Below, piece by piece: positions 57,874 through 64,000 of a stretch of DNA of 64,000 nt. Positions within the stretch are counted from its first letter, which is position 1; every line of letters starts with the position of its first letter. This DNA comes from Candidatus Parcubacteria bacterium (GTDB lineage: Bacteria > Patescibacteria > Paceibacteria > UBA9973 > UBA918). The stretch lies in assembly GCA_021731405.1 (NCBI GenBank), contig JAKFXN010000005.1, positions 124,001-188,000 on the forward strand, in the 5' to 3' direction. The position numbers and the translations under genes are program-made. The notes below the pieces were generated by a model. It was given only the letters and a program-made list of their open reading frames with translations. It did not search any database and had not been told where the DNA came from.

Positions 57874-57972
57874 ATTAAAATTTGCCAAAAAATCTTACGT
57901 GCATGACTTCATTCTACAGCAATAACTTAAGTCTCTATAATAAAATATGACTCTCGTACCAGCACTACTCTG

Positions 57973-58059
57973 CGGAGAGAGGGAGATTCGAACTCCCGAT
58001 TAGGTTACCCCAATACTACCTTTCCAAGGTAGCGCGTTCAGCCACTCTGCCACCTCTCC
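57973..58059 (-). tRNA. tRNA-Ser(GGA)
   Basis: An 87-nt class II tRNA. The acceptor stem GGAGAGG pairs with TCTCTCC. The anticodon loop CTTGGAAA gives anticodon GGA, which reads serine codons UCC/UCU. A long variable arm (TATTGGGGTAACCTAAT region) and a T arm GGGAG-TTCGAAT-CTCCC are present. The 3' CCA is not encoded (CAG follows the discriminator G), so it needs CCA addition. It lies 30 bp downstream of the DUF3137 gene. Confidence 0.95.
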
Positions 58060-58089
58060 GTATTTATTTGATCTTGCCTCTCCGTATAT

Positions 58090-59088
58090 TTAGATTCGTA
58101 CATCCTCAATCAGCATCAAGGTTCGCCAGATTGGTTTGAGAACAGAGAGCGCATATGCTTCTAGTTCTTTAGCGTCCGTTGAAGTTGTGCTGGTGCCAAT
58201 TTTTATACCATGGTCAGGCAAAAGCATAAACATTTTATTGTGCTTAAAGACAATCCGAATGTTTTCTTTGTATTCTGCCCACCAGTCGTGGAGCGTTAGC
58301 ATAAAGTTTGGCGTCAAAATATACCTCGCCTCTACTTCGTTGTTGCTCGCTACATGCAAGTCCTTTTCAAATTGATTCCACTCTAATGTGTTTTCTTTTA
58401 CCCTATTTTTGCCACTGACACTATTCCAGAAAGACGTATGTGCAAAACCATATTTGTCTCCTTCGGTGGAGATATAGGTAGTGCCATTAAAAGCGTTTGG
58501 TAACGTCACTTCTATGAGCACTCCTTTAAAAATTTGACGGTAATAGGAGTTTTTTCCTGACTGTTCGTGTTTACTAAGCTCAATTTCCCTAAGTGTCCAA
58601 GGATGTGGTTCGTAGAAACTGTACATATCATCGGCGGTAAGGACATCAAACCCTTCTCCTACTAGTTGGGATTCGCGCAAAATAGCCTCTGTCTCTTTGC
58701 GGTGTACAGCATCGTGGGTGTACAAAGCAAGCCGATTGAAACAACTGGTAATAATTGGGATTAAAGCCAAGTTCATCTCTTGAGCGAGCATCTTTTGCTC
58801 TTTGTACCAACGGTGTGTGGAGATAATGGTAGCAACCACCAACCCCAAGAGATACATAGTCCCAAGACTTCGAAGCGGACCGGTTAGATATCCGTAAATC
58901 AAAAACAATACGAGGAGCGAGATAACAAAAACAGAGACAGCAACAATAGCGTAGCGCCTGTTTTTAAGAACAGTGATTCTTCTATCGTGGGTACGAGTAA
59001 TGAAGTCGACTATGTCGGCTTTAAAAACTTCCGAGAGACGTTTTTCTAGAGCAACTAAGTTTGGTACATCTGTTTTAACTACAGACAT
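58090..59088 (-). CDS. DUF3137-family membrane protein
   Basis: 332 residues. Two adjacent membrane helices (about 46-68 and 73-92) follow a cytoplasmic N-terminus of about 45 residues. The C-terminal domain has the DUF3137 pattern: FKGVLIEVTLPNAFNGTTYI, VASNNEVEARYILTPNFMLTLHDWW and FKHNKMFMLLPDHGIKIG. DUF3137 proteins often sit next to lemA; their function is unknown. It starts 2 nt after the htpX stop, so the two are coupled. Confidence 0.82.
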   Translation of the reverse strand: MSVVKTDVPNLVALEKRLSEVFKADIVDFITRTHDRRITVLKNRRYAIVAVSVFVISLLVLFLIYGYLTGPLRSLGTMYLLGLVVATIISTHRWYKEQKMLAQEMNLALIPIITSCFNRLALYTHDAVHRKETEAILRESQLVGEGFDVLTADDMYSFYEPHPWTLREIELSKHEQSGKNSYYRQIFKGVLIEVTLPNAFNGTTYISTEGDKYGFAHTSFWNSVSGKNRVKENTLEWNQFEKDLHVASNNEVEARYILTPNFMLTLHDWWAEYKENIRIVFKHNKMFMLLPDHGIKIGTSTTSTDAKELEAYALSVLKPIWRTLMLIEDVRI

Positions 59089-59090
59089 AT

Positions 59091-59987
59091 TTATTTGCCC
59101 ATCTCACGCAATATACGAATTCTATCTTTTGCTGGTGGATGGGTAGCAAAGAGGCTACTTATCTTTTCACCAATTGATCGCTTACCCTCTGCCGCAAATG
59201 GGTCAGAAATAAACAGATGTGCCGTGGCATGAGAAGCATGTTTCATTGGTTGATGGGCACCACTTATCTTCTCCAACGCTGAAGCCAAGCCTTCTGGATA
59301 ACGTGTGAGAAGTGCAGCAGAAGCATCTGCCAAGTACTCTCGCTTGCGAGAGATAGCGAGCTGTATCATTTGAGCAGCAATTGGGGCCAGGATAATTCCT
59401 GCGATACCAAGCACCAGAAAGATTGGGCTTCGTTCACGGTTGTCGCTACCCATAAATATTGCTCGGGAAAGGAAGTCAGCCAGCATCGCTACAAAACCAG
59501 CCAAAACCACAGCCACTGTCATCACAAGCATGTCGCGATTACCAATATGTGACATTTCGTGCGCCATTACTCCTTCGATTTCATTTCTATCGAGTAACGC
59601 AAGTAAGCCAGTAGTAGCGGCCACAACAGCGTGTTCTGGATCTCGACCAGTAGCAAAGGCATTAGGCGCGGGATCTTGTACCAAGTACACTTTTGGCATT
59701 GGAAGCCCCGCAGTAATGGAAAGATTTTCCACAATATTGTACAGCTCAGGCGCCTCTGCTTTTGTGACTGGTTTTGCACCTGTCATACTGAGTACCAATT
59801 TGTCTGAGAACCAATAGCTACCAACATTCATCAAGAGGGCAAAGAAAAAAGCGATGTAGATGATGGAAGGATTACCAGTATACCAAGAAGCTGCGTAGCC
59901 AATAGCTACAATAGCAACGAGGAAGCCAGTCATGAGCATCCATGTCTTTCGTACATTACTTGATTGTTGTGTATAGAGTGTTGCCAT
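59091..59987 (-). CDS. htpX: Membrane zinc metalloprotease HtpX
   Basis: 298 residues. Helices near 17-34 and 43-60, then the M48 active site GVMAHEMSHIGNRD (His143, Glu144, His147), two more helices (about 155-175 and 190-212), and the third zinc ligand region KREYLADASAALLTRYPEGLASAL. The end SLFATHPPAKDRIRIL is typical. HtpX degrades misfolded membrane proteins. It lies between the NTP-pyrophosphatase and DUF3137 genes and is probably part of one lemA-led unit. Confidence 0.95.
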   Translation of the reverse strand: MATLYTQQSSNVRKTWMLMTGFLVAIVAIGYAASWYTGNPSIIYIAFFFALLMNVGSYWFSDKLVLSMTGAKPVTKAEAPELYNIVENLSITAGLPMPKVYLVQDPAPNAFATGRDPEHAVVAATTGLLALLDRNEIEGVMAHEMSHIGNRDMLVMTVAVVLAGFVAMLADFLSRAIFMGSDNRERSPIFLVLGIAGIILAPIAAQMIQLAISRKREYLADASAALLTRYPEGLASALEKISGAHQPMKHASHATAHLFISDPFAAEGKRSIGEKISSLFATHPPAKDRIRILREMGK

Positions 59988-60017
59988 AGCAAAAATACCT
60001 TACCTTCCTCAGTGTTC

Positions 60018-60401
60018 TTAAAGTGGAATTCCTTGTGGACTTTCGTTTGATTCGTACCCCACATCCTCAGACCATAAAAGATAGTACTGGTGTTTGAAAC
60101 CACCTTTCTTGAGCAAGTTTTCATTTCGGGCCGCCGCTACTTCTTCTGGGGTGATTTCTAGTTGTCCCATAATAGTGTCAAACACCATCATGAGATCAGC
60201 ATACTCAGCCAAAAATTCTTCTTTGGTTCGTACCATGGCGAGTGAGTTGGCTTCTTCTTTAATCTTTTTAAAGAGTTCTTGCTGAAACTCCTGCACGTCG
60301 GTAATCTGACGCACCTCGCACGCTTCACGCTTAGCGTGAATCATATCCGGTACATTGTCGCGAATCAATTTGTTGTAATAAACACGTGTTATTTCTGACA
60401 T
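60018..60401 (-). CDS. MazG/PRA-PH-like NTP pyrophosphohydrolase
   Basis: 127 residues. The all-alpha NTP-pyrophosphatase pattern is present: YYNKLIRDNVPDMIH, then FKKIKEEANSL (ExxE-like metal site) and EFLAEYADLMMVFDTIM (ExxxD). Such small proteins usually hydrolyse non-canonical nucleotides; they are often annotated as phosphoribosyl-ATP pyrophosphohydrolase-like. No histidine genes are nearby, so a house-cleaning role is likelier. It starts 13 nt after the lemA stop. Confidence 0.8.
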   Translation of the reverse strand: MSEITRVYYNKLIRDNVPDMIHAKREACEVRQITDVQEFQQELFKKIKEEANSLAMVRTKEEFLAEYADLMMVFDTIMGQLEITPEEVAAARNENLLKKGGFKHQYYLLWSEDVGYESNESPQGIPL

Positions 60402-60414
60402 ACCTAAGAAAAGT

Positions 60415-60993
60415 TTAGAAACTAACCTTCACCGGTTCACGTTCTGTACTCCCTTCTGCGAGCTCGAAGAATTGTTCTTCTTTGAAGTTGAAAGCGTTAC
60501 CAATAAGGTTTGATGGGAATGATTGTAGACCAATCTTAAGATCGCGCACATTGCCGTTATAGAAACGGCGAGCCGCTTGAATTTTGTTTTCAGTATCTGT
60601 AAGTTCGGTTTGTAGTTGAGCGAAGTTTTGGTTGGCTTTAAGGTCAGGATACGCCTCTGCTACTGCAAGCAGCTTACCAAGTGATGCTCCAAGGGCTGAC
60701 TCTGCTCCAGCCATGGCTGTAATCTGTTCAGCCGTGATGTTGGTTGGGTCTACGTGCACCTGTGTTGCTTTTGCTCGCGCATTAGTCACTTCTTCAAATA
60801 CACCCCGCTCATGAGCAGCATAGCCCTTAACGGTCTCAATAAGATTAGGGATAAGGTCATATCGACGCTTAAGTTGTACATCAATGTCAGCCCACGCTTC
60901 TTTTGTGCGCTGAGTAAGCTTAACAAAGTTGTTGTAGGCGTAGATAACATAGAATACCGCTACACCAAGTCCTCCAATAAGAATCCAGTTCAT
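60415..60993 (-). CDS. lemA: LemA family protein
   Basis: 192 residues: one N-terminal helix (about 3-20) and a long helical bundle with the LemA signature: NNFVKLTQRTKEAWADIDVQ, LKRRYDLIPNLIETVKGYA, HERGVFEEVTNARAKA, LAVAEAYPDLKANQNFAQLQ and ARRFYNGNVRDL, ending FPSNLIGNAFNFKEEQFFE. LemA proteins are membrane proteins often linked with HtpX and DUF3137; their action is not settled. First gene of the unit; TATAAT at 61041-61046 gives a leader of about 40 nt. Confidence 0.95.
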   Translation of the reverse strand: MNWILIGGLGVAVFYVIYAYNNFVKLTQRTKEAWADIDVQLKRRYDLIPNLIETVKGYAAHERGVFEEVTNARAKATQVHVDPTNITAEQITAMAGAESALGASLGKLLAVAEAYPDLKANQNFAQLQTELTDTENKIQAARRFYNGNVRDLKIGLQSFPSNLIGNAFNFKEEQFFELAEGSTEREPVKVSF

Positions 60994-61040
60994 AAAGTTA
61001 AAAAGTTAAATGTAATACAATCCGCTTTTACGCTACCGAA

Positions 61041-61046
61041 ATTATA
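61041..61046 (-). promoter_or_regulatory. -10 box of the lemA unit
   Basis: TATAAT on the minus strand, about 47 nt upstream of the lemA ATG at 60993. TTGCTA lies 19 bp upstream as a possible -35. Confidence 0.5.
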
Positions 61047-61069
61047 CCATATTTCTCAGTTGGGTTAGC

Positions 61070-61097
61070 AAAAAGCACGGCCTTGGCCGTGCTTTTT
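61070..61097. terminator. Terminator of groES-groEL
   Basis: The perfect stem AAAAGCACGGCC/GGCCGTGCTTTT with a TT loop, followed by T residues, lies 20 bp after the groEL stop at 61118. Confidence 0.92.
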
Positions 61098-61117
61098 AAT
61101 ACGTATACGTGAATGTT

Positions 61118-62773
61118 TTAGTACATTCCTCCACCCATACCACCCATTCCTCCCATATCTGGCATGCCAGACTTTTCTGGTTCTGGTTCATCTGCTACCG
61201 CGCACTCGGTAGTAAGAAGAATTCCCGCTGCTGATACAGCATGCTGTACTCCAGCTCGTTCTACCTTCACTGGGTCGATGATACCTGCCTTAATCATATC
61301 TTCTACCATTTCACCTTTAGCGGCATCATAACCAGCATTTCCGCCTGCCTCTTTTACCTTCTGTACAATCACTGCGCCATCTACCTTGCCAGTATTGTCA
61401 GCGATTTGCTTCAGTGGCATCTCCAGTGCCTTGAGTACAATGTTGTACCCTACAAGCTCTTCTGCAGTCAAAGACTTTTTAGAAAGCATTTCCTTTTCTA
61501 CAATTGAGGCTGCTCGTGCCAGAGATGTTCCACCTCCAGGCACAATTCCTTCTTCAATTGCAGCGCGGGTAGCGTTTACCGCATCTTCAATCTTAAGCTT
61601 CAAGTACTTCATCTCAGTTTCAGTGGCAGCTCCCACCTTAATCACGGCTACACCACCTGAAAGTTTTGCGATTCTCTCTTCGAGTTTTTCTTTATCAAAC
61701 TTTGAAGTTGTTGATTCGATCTGACTCTTAAGAGCTTTTACTCGTTCGGTAATAGCTGACTTTTCGCCTGCTCCACCAACAATCACCGTATTGTCTTTAG
61801 TAGACACTACTCGATCGGCCTTTCCGAGTTGTGAAAGCTCTGTATTTTCTAACTTAAGTCCAATGTCTTCAGAAATTACTGTTCCACCAGTAGTGACCGC
61901 AATATCAGCCAAGAGTTCTTTCTTTCGGTCACCGTAGCCAGGAGCTTTTACCGCCAAGACCGAAAATCCACCCTTGAGCTTATTTACTACAAAGGTAGCG
62001 AGGGCTTCACCATCTACATCATCAGCAATGATAATGAGTTCTTTCTTTCCCGTAGCGGCAATTTTCTCAAGGAGCGGCAAAATCTCTGCCACCGCTGTGA
62101 TTTTCTTATCTGTAATGAGAATTTGGGTGTTTTTGTATTCTGCTTCCATTCGTTCTGGATTAGTGACCATATATGGAGACACATATCCTTTATCGAATTG
62201 CATTCCTTCAGTGAACTCTGTCTCAATACCAAATGATTGTGACTCTTCTACTGTCACCACACCATCCTTACCAACACGGTCGATTGTTTCAGCGATTTTT
62301 TCTCCGAGCTCAGCGCTCTCAGCTGAAATAGTAGCGACCTGCTTAATCTCATCAACTGAACTAATCTTCGTTGCCATTCCGCGCAGCGCTTCTACTACAT
62401 CAGCTGAAGCATGCTCCATGCCGGTACGTACTGCCATTGAGTTGAGGCCCATAGTAGTCTGTTTCAAGCCTTCTGTGACGAGAGCCTGCATGAGGACAGT
62501 AGCGGTGGTAGTACCGTCTCCAGCTAGCTCATTGGTCTTGTTGGCTACTTCTTTGATGAGCTCAGCGCCCATGTTTTCAAACTTGTCCCGAAGGGTGATT
62601 TCTCGGGCAATCGAAACACCGTCGTTCGTGATAGTTGGACCACCAAAACCTTTATCGAGAATCACGTTTCGTCCGCGGGGTCCAAGAGTGACCTTCACCG
62701 CGTTTGCTACCGTGTCCACTCCTTTCTGCAACTTCTTCTTTACTTCTTCTCCAAAAATTACTTGTTTAGCCAT
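61118..62773 (-). CDS. groL: Chaperonin GroEL
   Basis: 551 residues, normal length. KVTLGPRGRNVILDKGFGGPTITNDGV, the ATP site GDGTTTATVL, and GIVPGGGTSLARAASIV are clear, with the C-terminal GGMGGMGGGMY tail. The subunits form the 14-mer that folds proteins with GroES in the cytoplasm. The ATG lies 12 nt after the groES stop and has no Shine-Dalgarno. Confidence 0.98.
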   Translation of the reverse strand: MAKQVIFGEEVKKKLQKGVDTVANAVKVTLGPRGRNVILDKGFGGPTITNDGVSIAREITLRDKFENMGAELIKEVANKTNELAGDGTTTATVLMQALVTEGLKQTTMGLNSMAVRTGMEHASADVVEALRGMATKISSVDEIKQVATISAESAELGEKIAETIDRVGKDGVVTVEESQSFGIETEFTEGMQFDKGYVSPYMVTNPERMEAEYKNTQILITDKKITAVAEILPLLEKIAATGKKELIIIADDVDGEALATFVVNKLKGGFSVLAVKAPGYGDRKKELLADIAVTTGGTVISEDIGLKLENTELSQLGKADRVVSTKDNTVIVGGAGEKSAITERVKALKSQIESTTSKFDKEKLEERIAKLSGGVAVIKVGAATETEMKYLKLKIEDAVNATRAAIEEGIVPGGGTSLARAASIVEKEMLSKKSLTAEELVGYNIVLKALEMPLKQIADNTGKVDGAVIVQKVKEAGGNAGYDAAKGEMVEDMIKAGIIDPVKVERAGVQHAVSAAGILLTTECAVADEPEPEKSGMPDMGGMGGMGGGMY

Positions 62774-62785
62774 AGATATTATTAA

Positions 62786-63118
62786 TTAACTGACGAATAT
62801 ACCTAAGATGCTGCCTTCTCCCACAATGAAATAGTCATTCTTTTCAATTTTCACTTCGTCATATCCGTACTTTGAGAAGATAATTCTGTCTCCTACCTTT
62901 ACATCAAGTGGAATACGCTTTTCACCATCTTCATCCCATTTTCCAGCGCCCACAGCAATGACAATGCCCTGCTCTGGTTTTTCTTTCTTAGCGGTATCAG
63001 GAATGATGATGCCTGAAGGCGACACTGCACCAAACTCCTCTTCAGCGAGCGGTCGTACGATAACCCGGTCTCCCAAAGGCTTGATTGGACTTTCGTTTAT
63101 TTTAGTATTGTCTGACAT
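62786..63118 (-). CDS. groES: Co-chaperonin GroES
   Basis: 110 residues from the ATG at 63118 (MSDNTKINESPIKPLGDRVI); the frame upstream is not needed. The family motifs are KPLGDRVIVRPL, the mobile loop SGIIIPDTAKKEKPEQG, VGAGKWDEDGEKRIPLDVKVGDRIIFSKYGYDEVKI and DYFIVGEGSILGIF. About 12 residues longer at the N-terminus than E. coli GroES. A consensus promoter lies about 100 nt upstream; no full CIRCE operator was found. Confidence 0.96.
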   Translation of the reverse strand: MSDNTKINESPIKPLGDRVIVRPLAEEEFGAVSPSGIIIPDTAKKEKPEQGIVIAVGAGKWDEDGEKRIPLDVKVGDRIIFSKYGYDEVKIEKNDYFIVGEGSILGIFVS

Positions 63119-63200
63119 ATATTTTGAGTGCTTTTTAAGCAAGAAAAACTGTTAAAAGGTTCAATTTTTGTTTGTGTTACTACGCCAAAAATCCGTTTCG

Positions 63201-63215
63201 TCCCACGTAGCGGGA
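63201..63215. promoter_or_regulatory. Inverted repeat at the groESL start site
   Basis: TCCC-ACGTAGC-GGGA (63201-63215), arms of 4 bp with 7 nt between, lies at the predicted groESL start site. It differs from CIRCE and could be a non-HrcA operator, but the arms are short. Confidence 0.3.
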
Positions 63216-63218
63216 GTT

Positions 63219-63246
63219 ATTATACGACACTAGAGAACCCTGTCAA
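63219..63246 (-). promoter_or_regulatory. Consensus promoter of groES-groEL
   Basis: -35 TTGACA (63246-63241), 16-bp spacer, -10 TATAAT (63224-63219). Both boxes are perfect. The leader to groES is about 95 nt, much longer than for most genes here. Confidence 0.85.
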
Positions 63247-63259
63247 AATAAATGAAAAT

Positions 63260-63652
63260 TTACTTCTTTATGTTTCGATACCGTCTGCGGGCAAAATAAA
63301 AATCAAGAGTAGAAGAGACGACTCGAATCGCTCGCCAAGCACGTAAAATACGGAGCGCTCGAGCCGCGTCAGCCGTAACAGGAATTGATGACACAAAGTC
63401 GAGCCAGTTATTTCGCCAGTATTCTCTAGCAGAATATTTAGTATTAAAACACAAACCCAACATAAAATCGGTCAGAAAAATGCAAGCAATAATCAGATCG
63501 ATTTGAATTGTATAGAAAACAACCGAAGGCTGAGCAAACGGCGAAAACTCATATGCCAGCATTGCCAAACTAGTGAGCGCTAAGAAAATAAAGGTTAGCG
63601 CATACCACGGGTTACCTTGGAGCTTGGTGACCATGAGTGAGAATCTATTCAT
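63260..63652 (-). CDS. Voltage-sensor-like four-helix membrane protein
   Basis: 130 residues from the ATG at 63652; a GTG 24 nt upstream is less likely. Four helices: about 15-35, 41-62, 74-88 (FVSSIPV) and 92-112. The last is ADAARALRILRAWRAIRVVSS, with Arg at every third position as in the S4 helix of voltage-gated channels. No pore helix or selectivity filter follows: the protein ends soon after with a basic RRRYRNIKK. It could be a stand-alone voltage sensor domain or a truncated channel. It lies just upstream of groESL with its own -10-like box close to the ATG. Confidence 0.7.
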   Translation of the reverse strand: MNRFSLMVTKLQGNPWYALTFIFLALTSLAMLAYEFSPFAQPSVVFYTIQIDLIIACIFLTDFMLGLCFNTKYSAREYWRNNWLDFVSSIPVTADAARALRILRAWRAIRVVSSTLDFYFARRRYRNIKK

Positions 63653-63726
63653 TATTAGTATAGTAACACGGGACACATCTCCATATTGGGAGCATGAGAA
63701 CCTTAAAAATCCTCAACTCTGAGTTC

Positions 63727-63755
63727 TTGCCACCTCCTCTACTTTCTGATATTAT
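63727..63755 (+). promoter_or_regulatory. Promoter of secG
   Basis: -35 TTGCCA (63727-63732), 17-bp spacer, -10 TATTAT (63750-63755), 9 nt to the ATG at 63765. A leader of 0-3 nt is predicted. Confidence 0.6.
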
Positions 63756-63764
63756 CGCTGTCAC

Positions 63765-64000
63765 ATGGAAATCATACAAACAGTGCAACCAGCACTGCCT
63801 TACGTTCAGATAATTCTCTCTATCTTACTTGTAGCCTCAATCTTGCTTCAACAGCGTGGTTCAAGTCTAGGAGGAGCATTTGGCGGAGACAACTTCAGTT
63901 CAGCTTTCCACAAGCGACGTGGTGCCGAACTATTTCTATTCAAGCTTTCGATTGGAATAGCGATTCTTTTCGTGTTGTCTACCTTCGTGAACATTCTTGT
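63765..64000 (+). CDS. secG: Protein translocase subunit SecG, partial
   Basis: 78 codons are visible; the gene is cut by the right edge near its end. Two hydrophobic helices (about 13-28, IILSILLVASILLQ, and 57-77, FLFKLSIGIAILFVLSTFV) flank the conserved QQRGSSLGGAFGGDNFSSAFHKRRGAE loop, the SecG signature. SecG assists SecYEG translocation in the membrane. Transcribed rightward, away from the groESL block. SecG is usually 70-80 residues, so little is missing. Confidence 0.93.
   Translation, partial: MEIIQTVQPALPYVQIILSILLVASILLQQRGSSLGGAFGGDNFSSAFHKRRGAELFLFKLSIGIAILFVLSTFVNIL

Noticed and set aside
57947..58003. Short + strand frame starting near TATAAT and ending in REIRTPD
   Set aside because: It is the antisense of tRNA-Ser; such REIRTPD-type peptides are well-known false predictions over tRNA genes.
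63120..63140. Possible CIRCE operator before groES
   Set aside because: Only one half (AGCACTC) is present; the partner at 9 nt spacing does not match.
1..64000. CRISPR array, integrase, transposase or prophage genes
   Set aside because: No regularly spaced repeats and no such proteins were seen on either strand.

Overview
The window looks like a chromosome segment of a Patescibacteria (CPR) bacterium, most likely of the Parcubacteria/Paceibacteria group. This is inferred from content: very large secreted beta-rich proteins, a solitary sortase, a LemA/HtpX/DUF3137 block, few Shine-Dalgarno sequences, promoters whose -10 box lies 6-10 nt before the ATG, and the standard genetic code (no UGA readthrough is needed in any gene). 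No biosynthetic pathway, phage, transposase or CRISPR array is visible.

Layout. 1-2079: a MacB/LolD-like ABC system (permease cut by the left edge), with a bulged-hairpin repeat between its two genes. 2140-29000: a cell-surface block transcribed leftward: a fibronectin-III protein, a 6967-residue giant surface protein that takes up a third of the window, a membrane-anchored cohesin protein behind an Hsp20, a repeat-rich intergenic region, and a dockerin protein. 29017-30783: an ABC exporter. 30810-33701: three tandem paralogues with a degenerate formylglycine-generating-enzyme (FGE) fold and a small coiled-coil membrane protein. 33720-36023: a DUF916/WxL-interacting-like protein and a surface protein whose N-terminal domain is shared with the dockerin protein. 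36343-41680: umuC, a divergent Nudix hydrolase, a GH18 hydrolase, umuD, a CAP-domain protein and a sortase. 41770-46518: a 1582-residue surface protein with a C-terminal sorting-like tail, next to the sortase. 46753-48202: an ECF sigma factor and a probable membrane partner.

48272-64000 is more housekeeping in nature: a secreted protein, an RsuA/RluB-type pseudouridine synthase, typA, a GIY-YIG protein, small secreted and membrane proteins, a zinc-ribbon protein with a palindromic operator, an MFS transporter, an LD-carboxypeptidase, small membrane proteins, tRNA-Ser(GGA), DUF3137/htpX/NTP-pyrophosphatase/lemA, groEL/groES, an orphan voltage-sensor-like protein, and secG cut by the right edge.

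How it may work together (inference): much of the left 47 kb could build and remodel the cell surface. There is a candidate non-covalent coupling (cohesin-dockerin), a candidate covalent one (sortase plus sorting tail), a WxLIP-like anchor, wall enzymes (GH18, CAP, LD-carboxypeptidase) and a sigma/membrane-protein pair that could sense envelope state. The strongest non-coding signals are the recurrent near-leaderless promoters and a two-copy bulged hairpin whose stem has changed on both sides.
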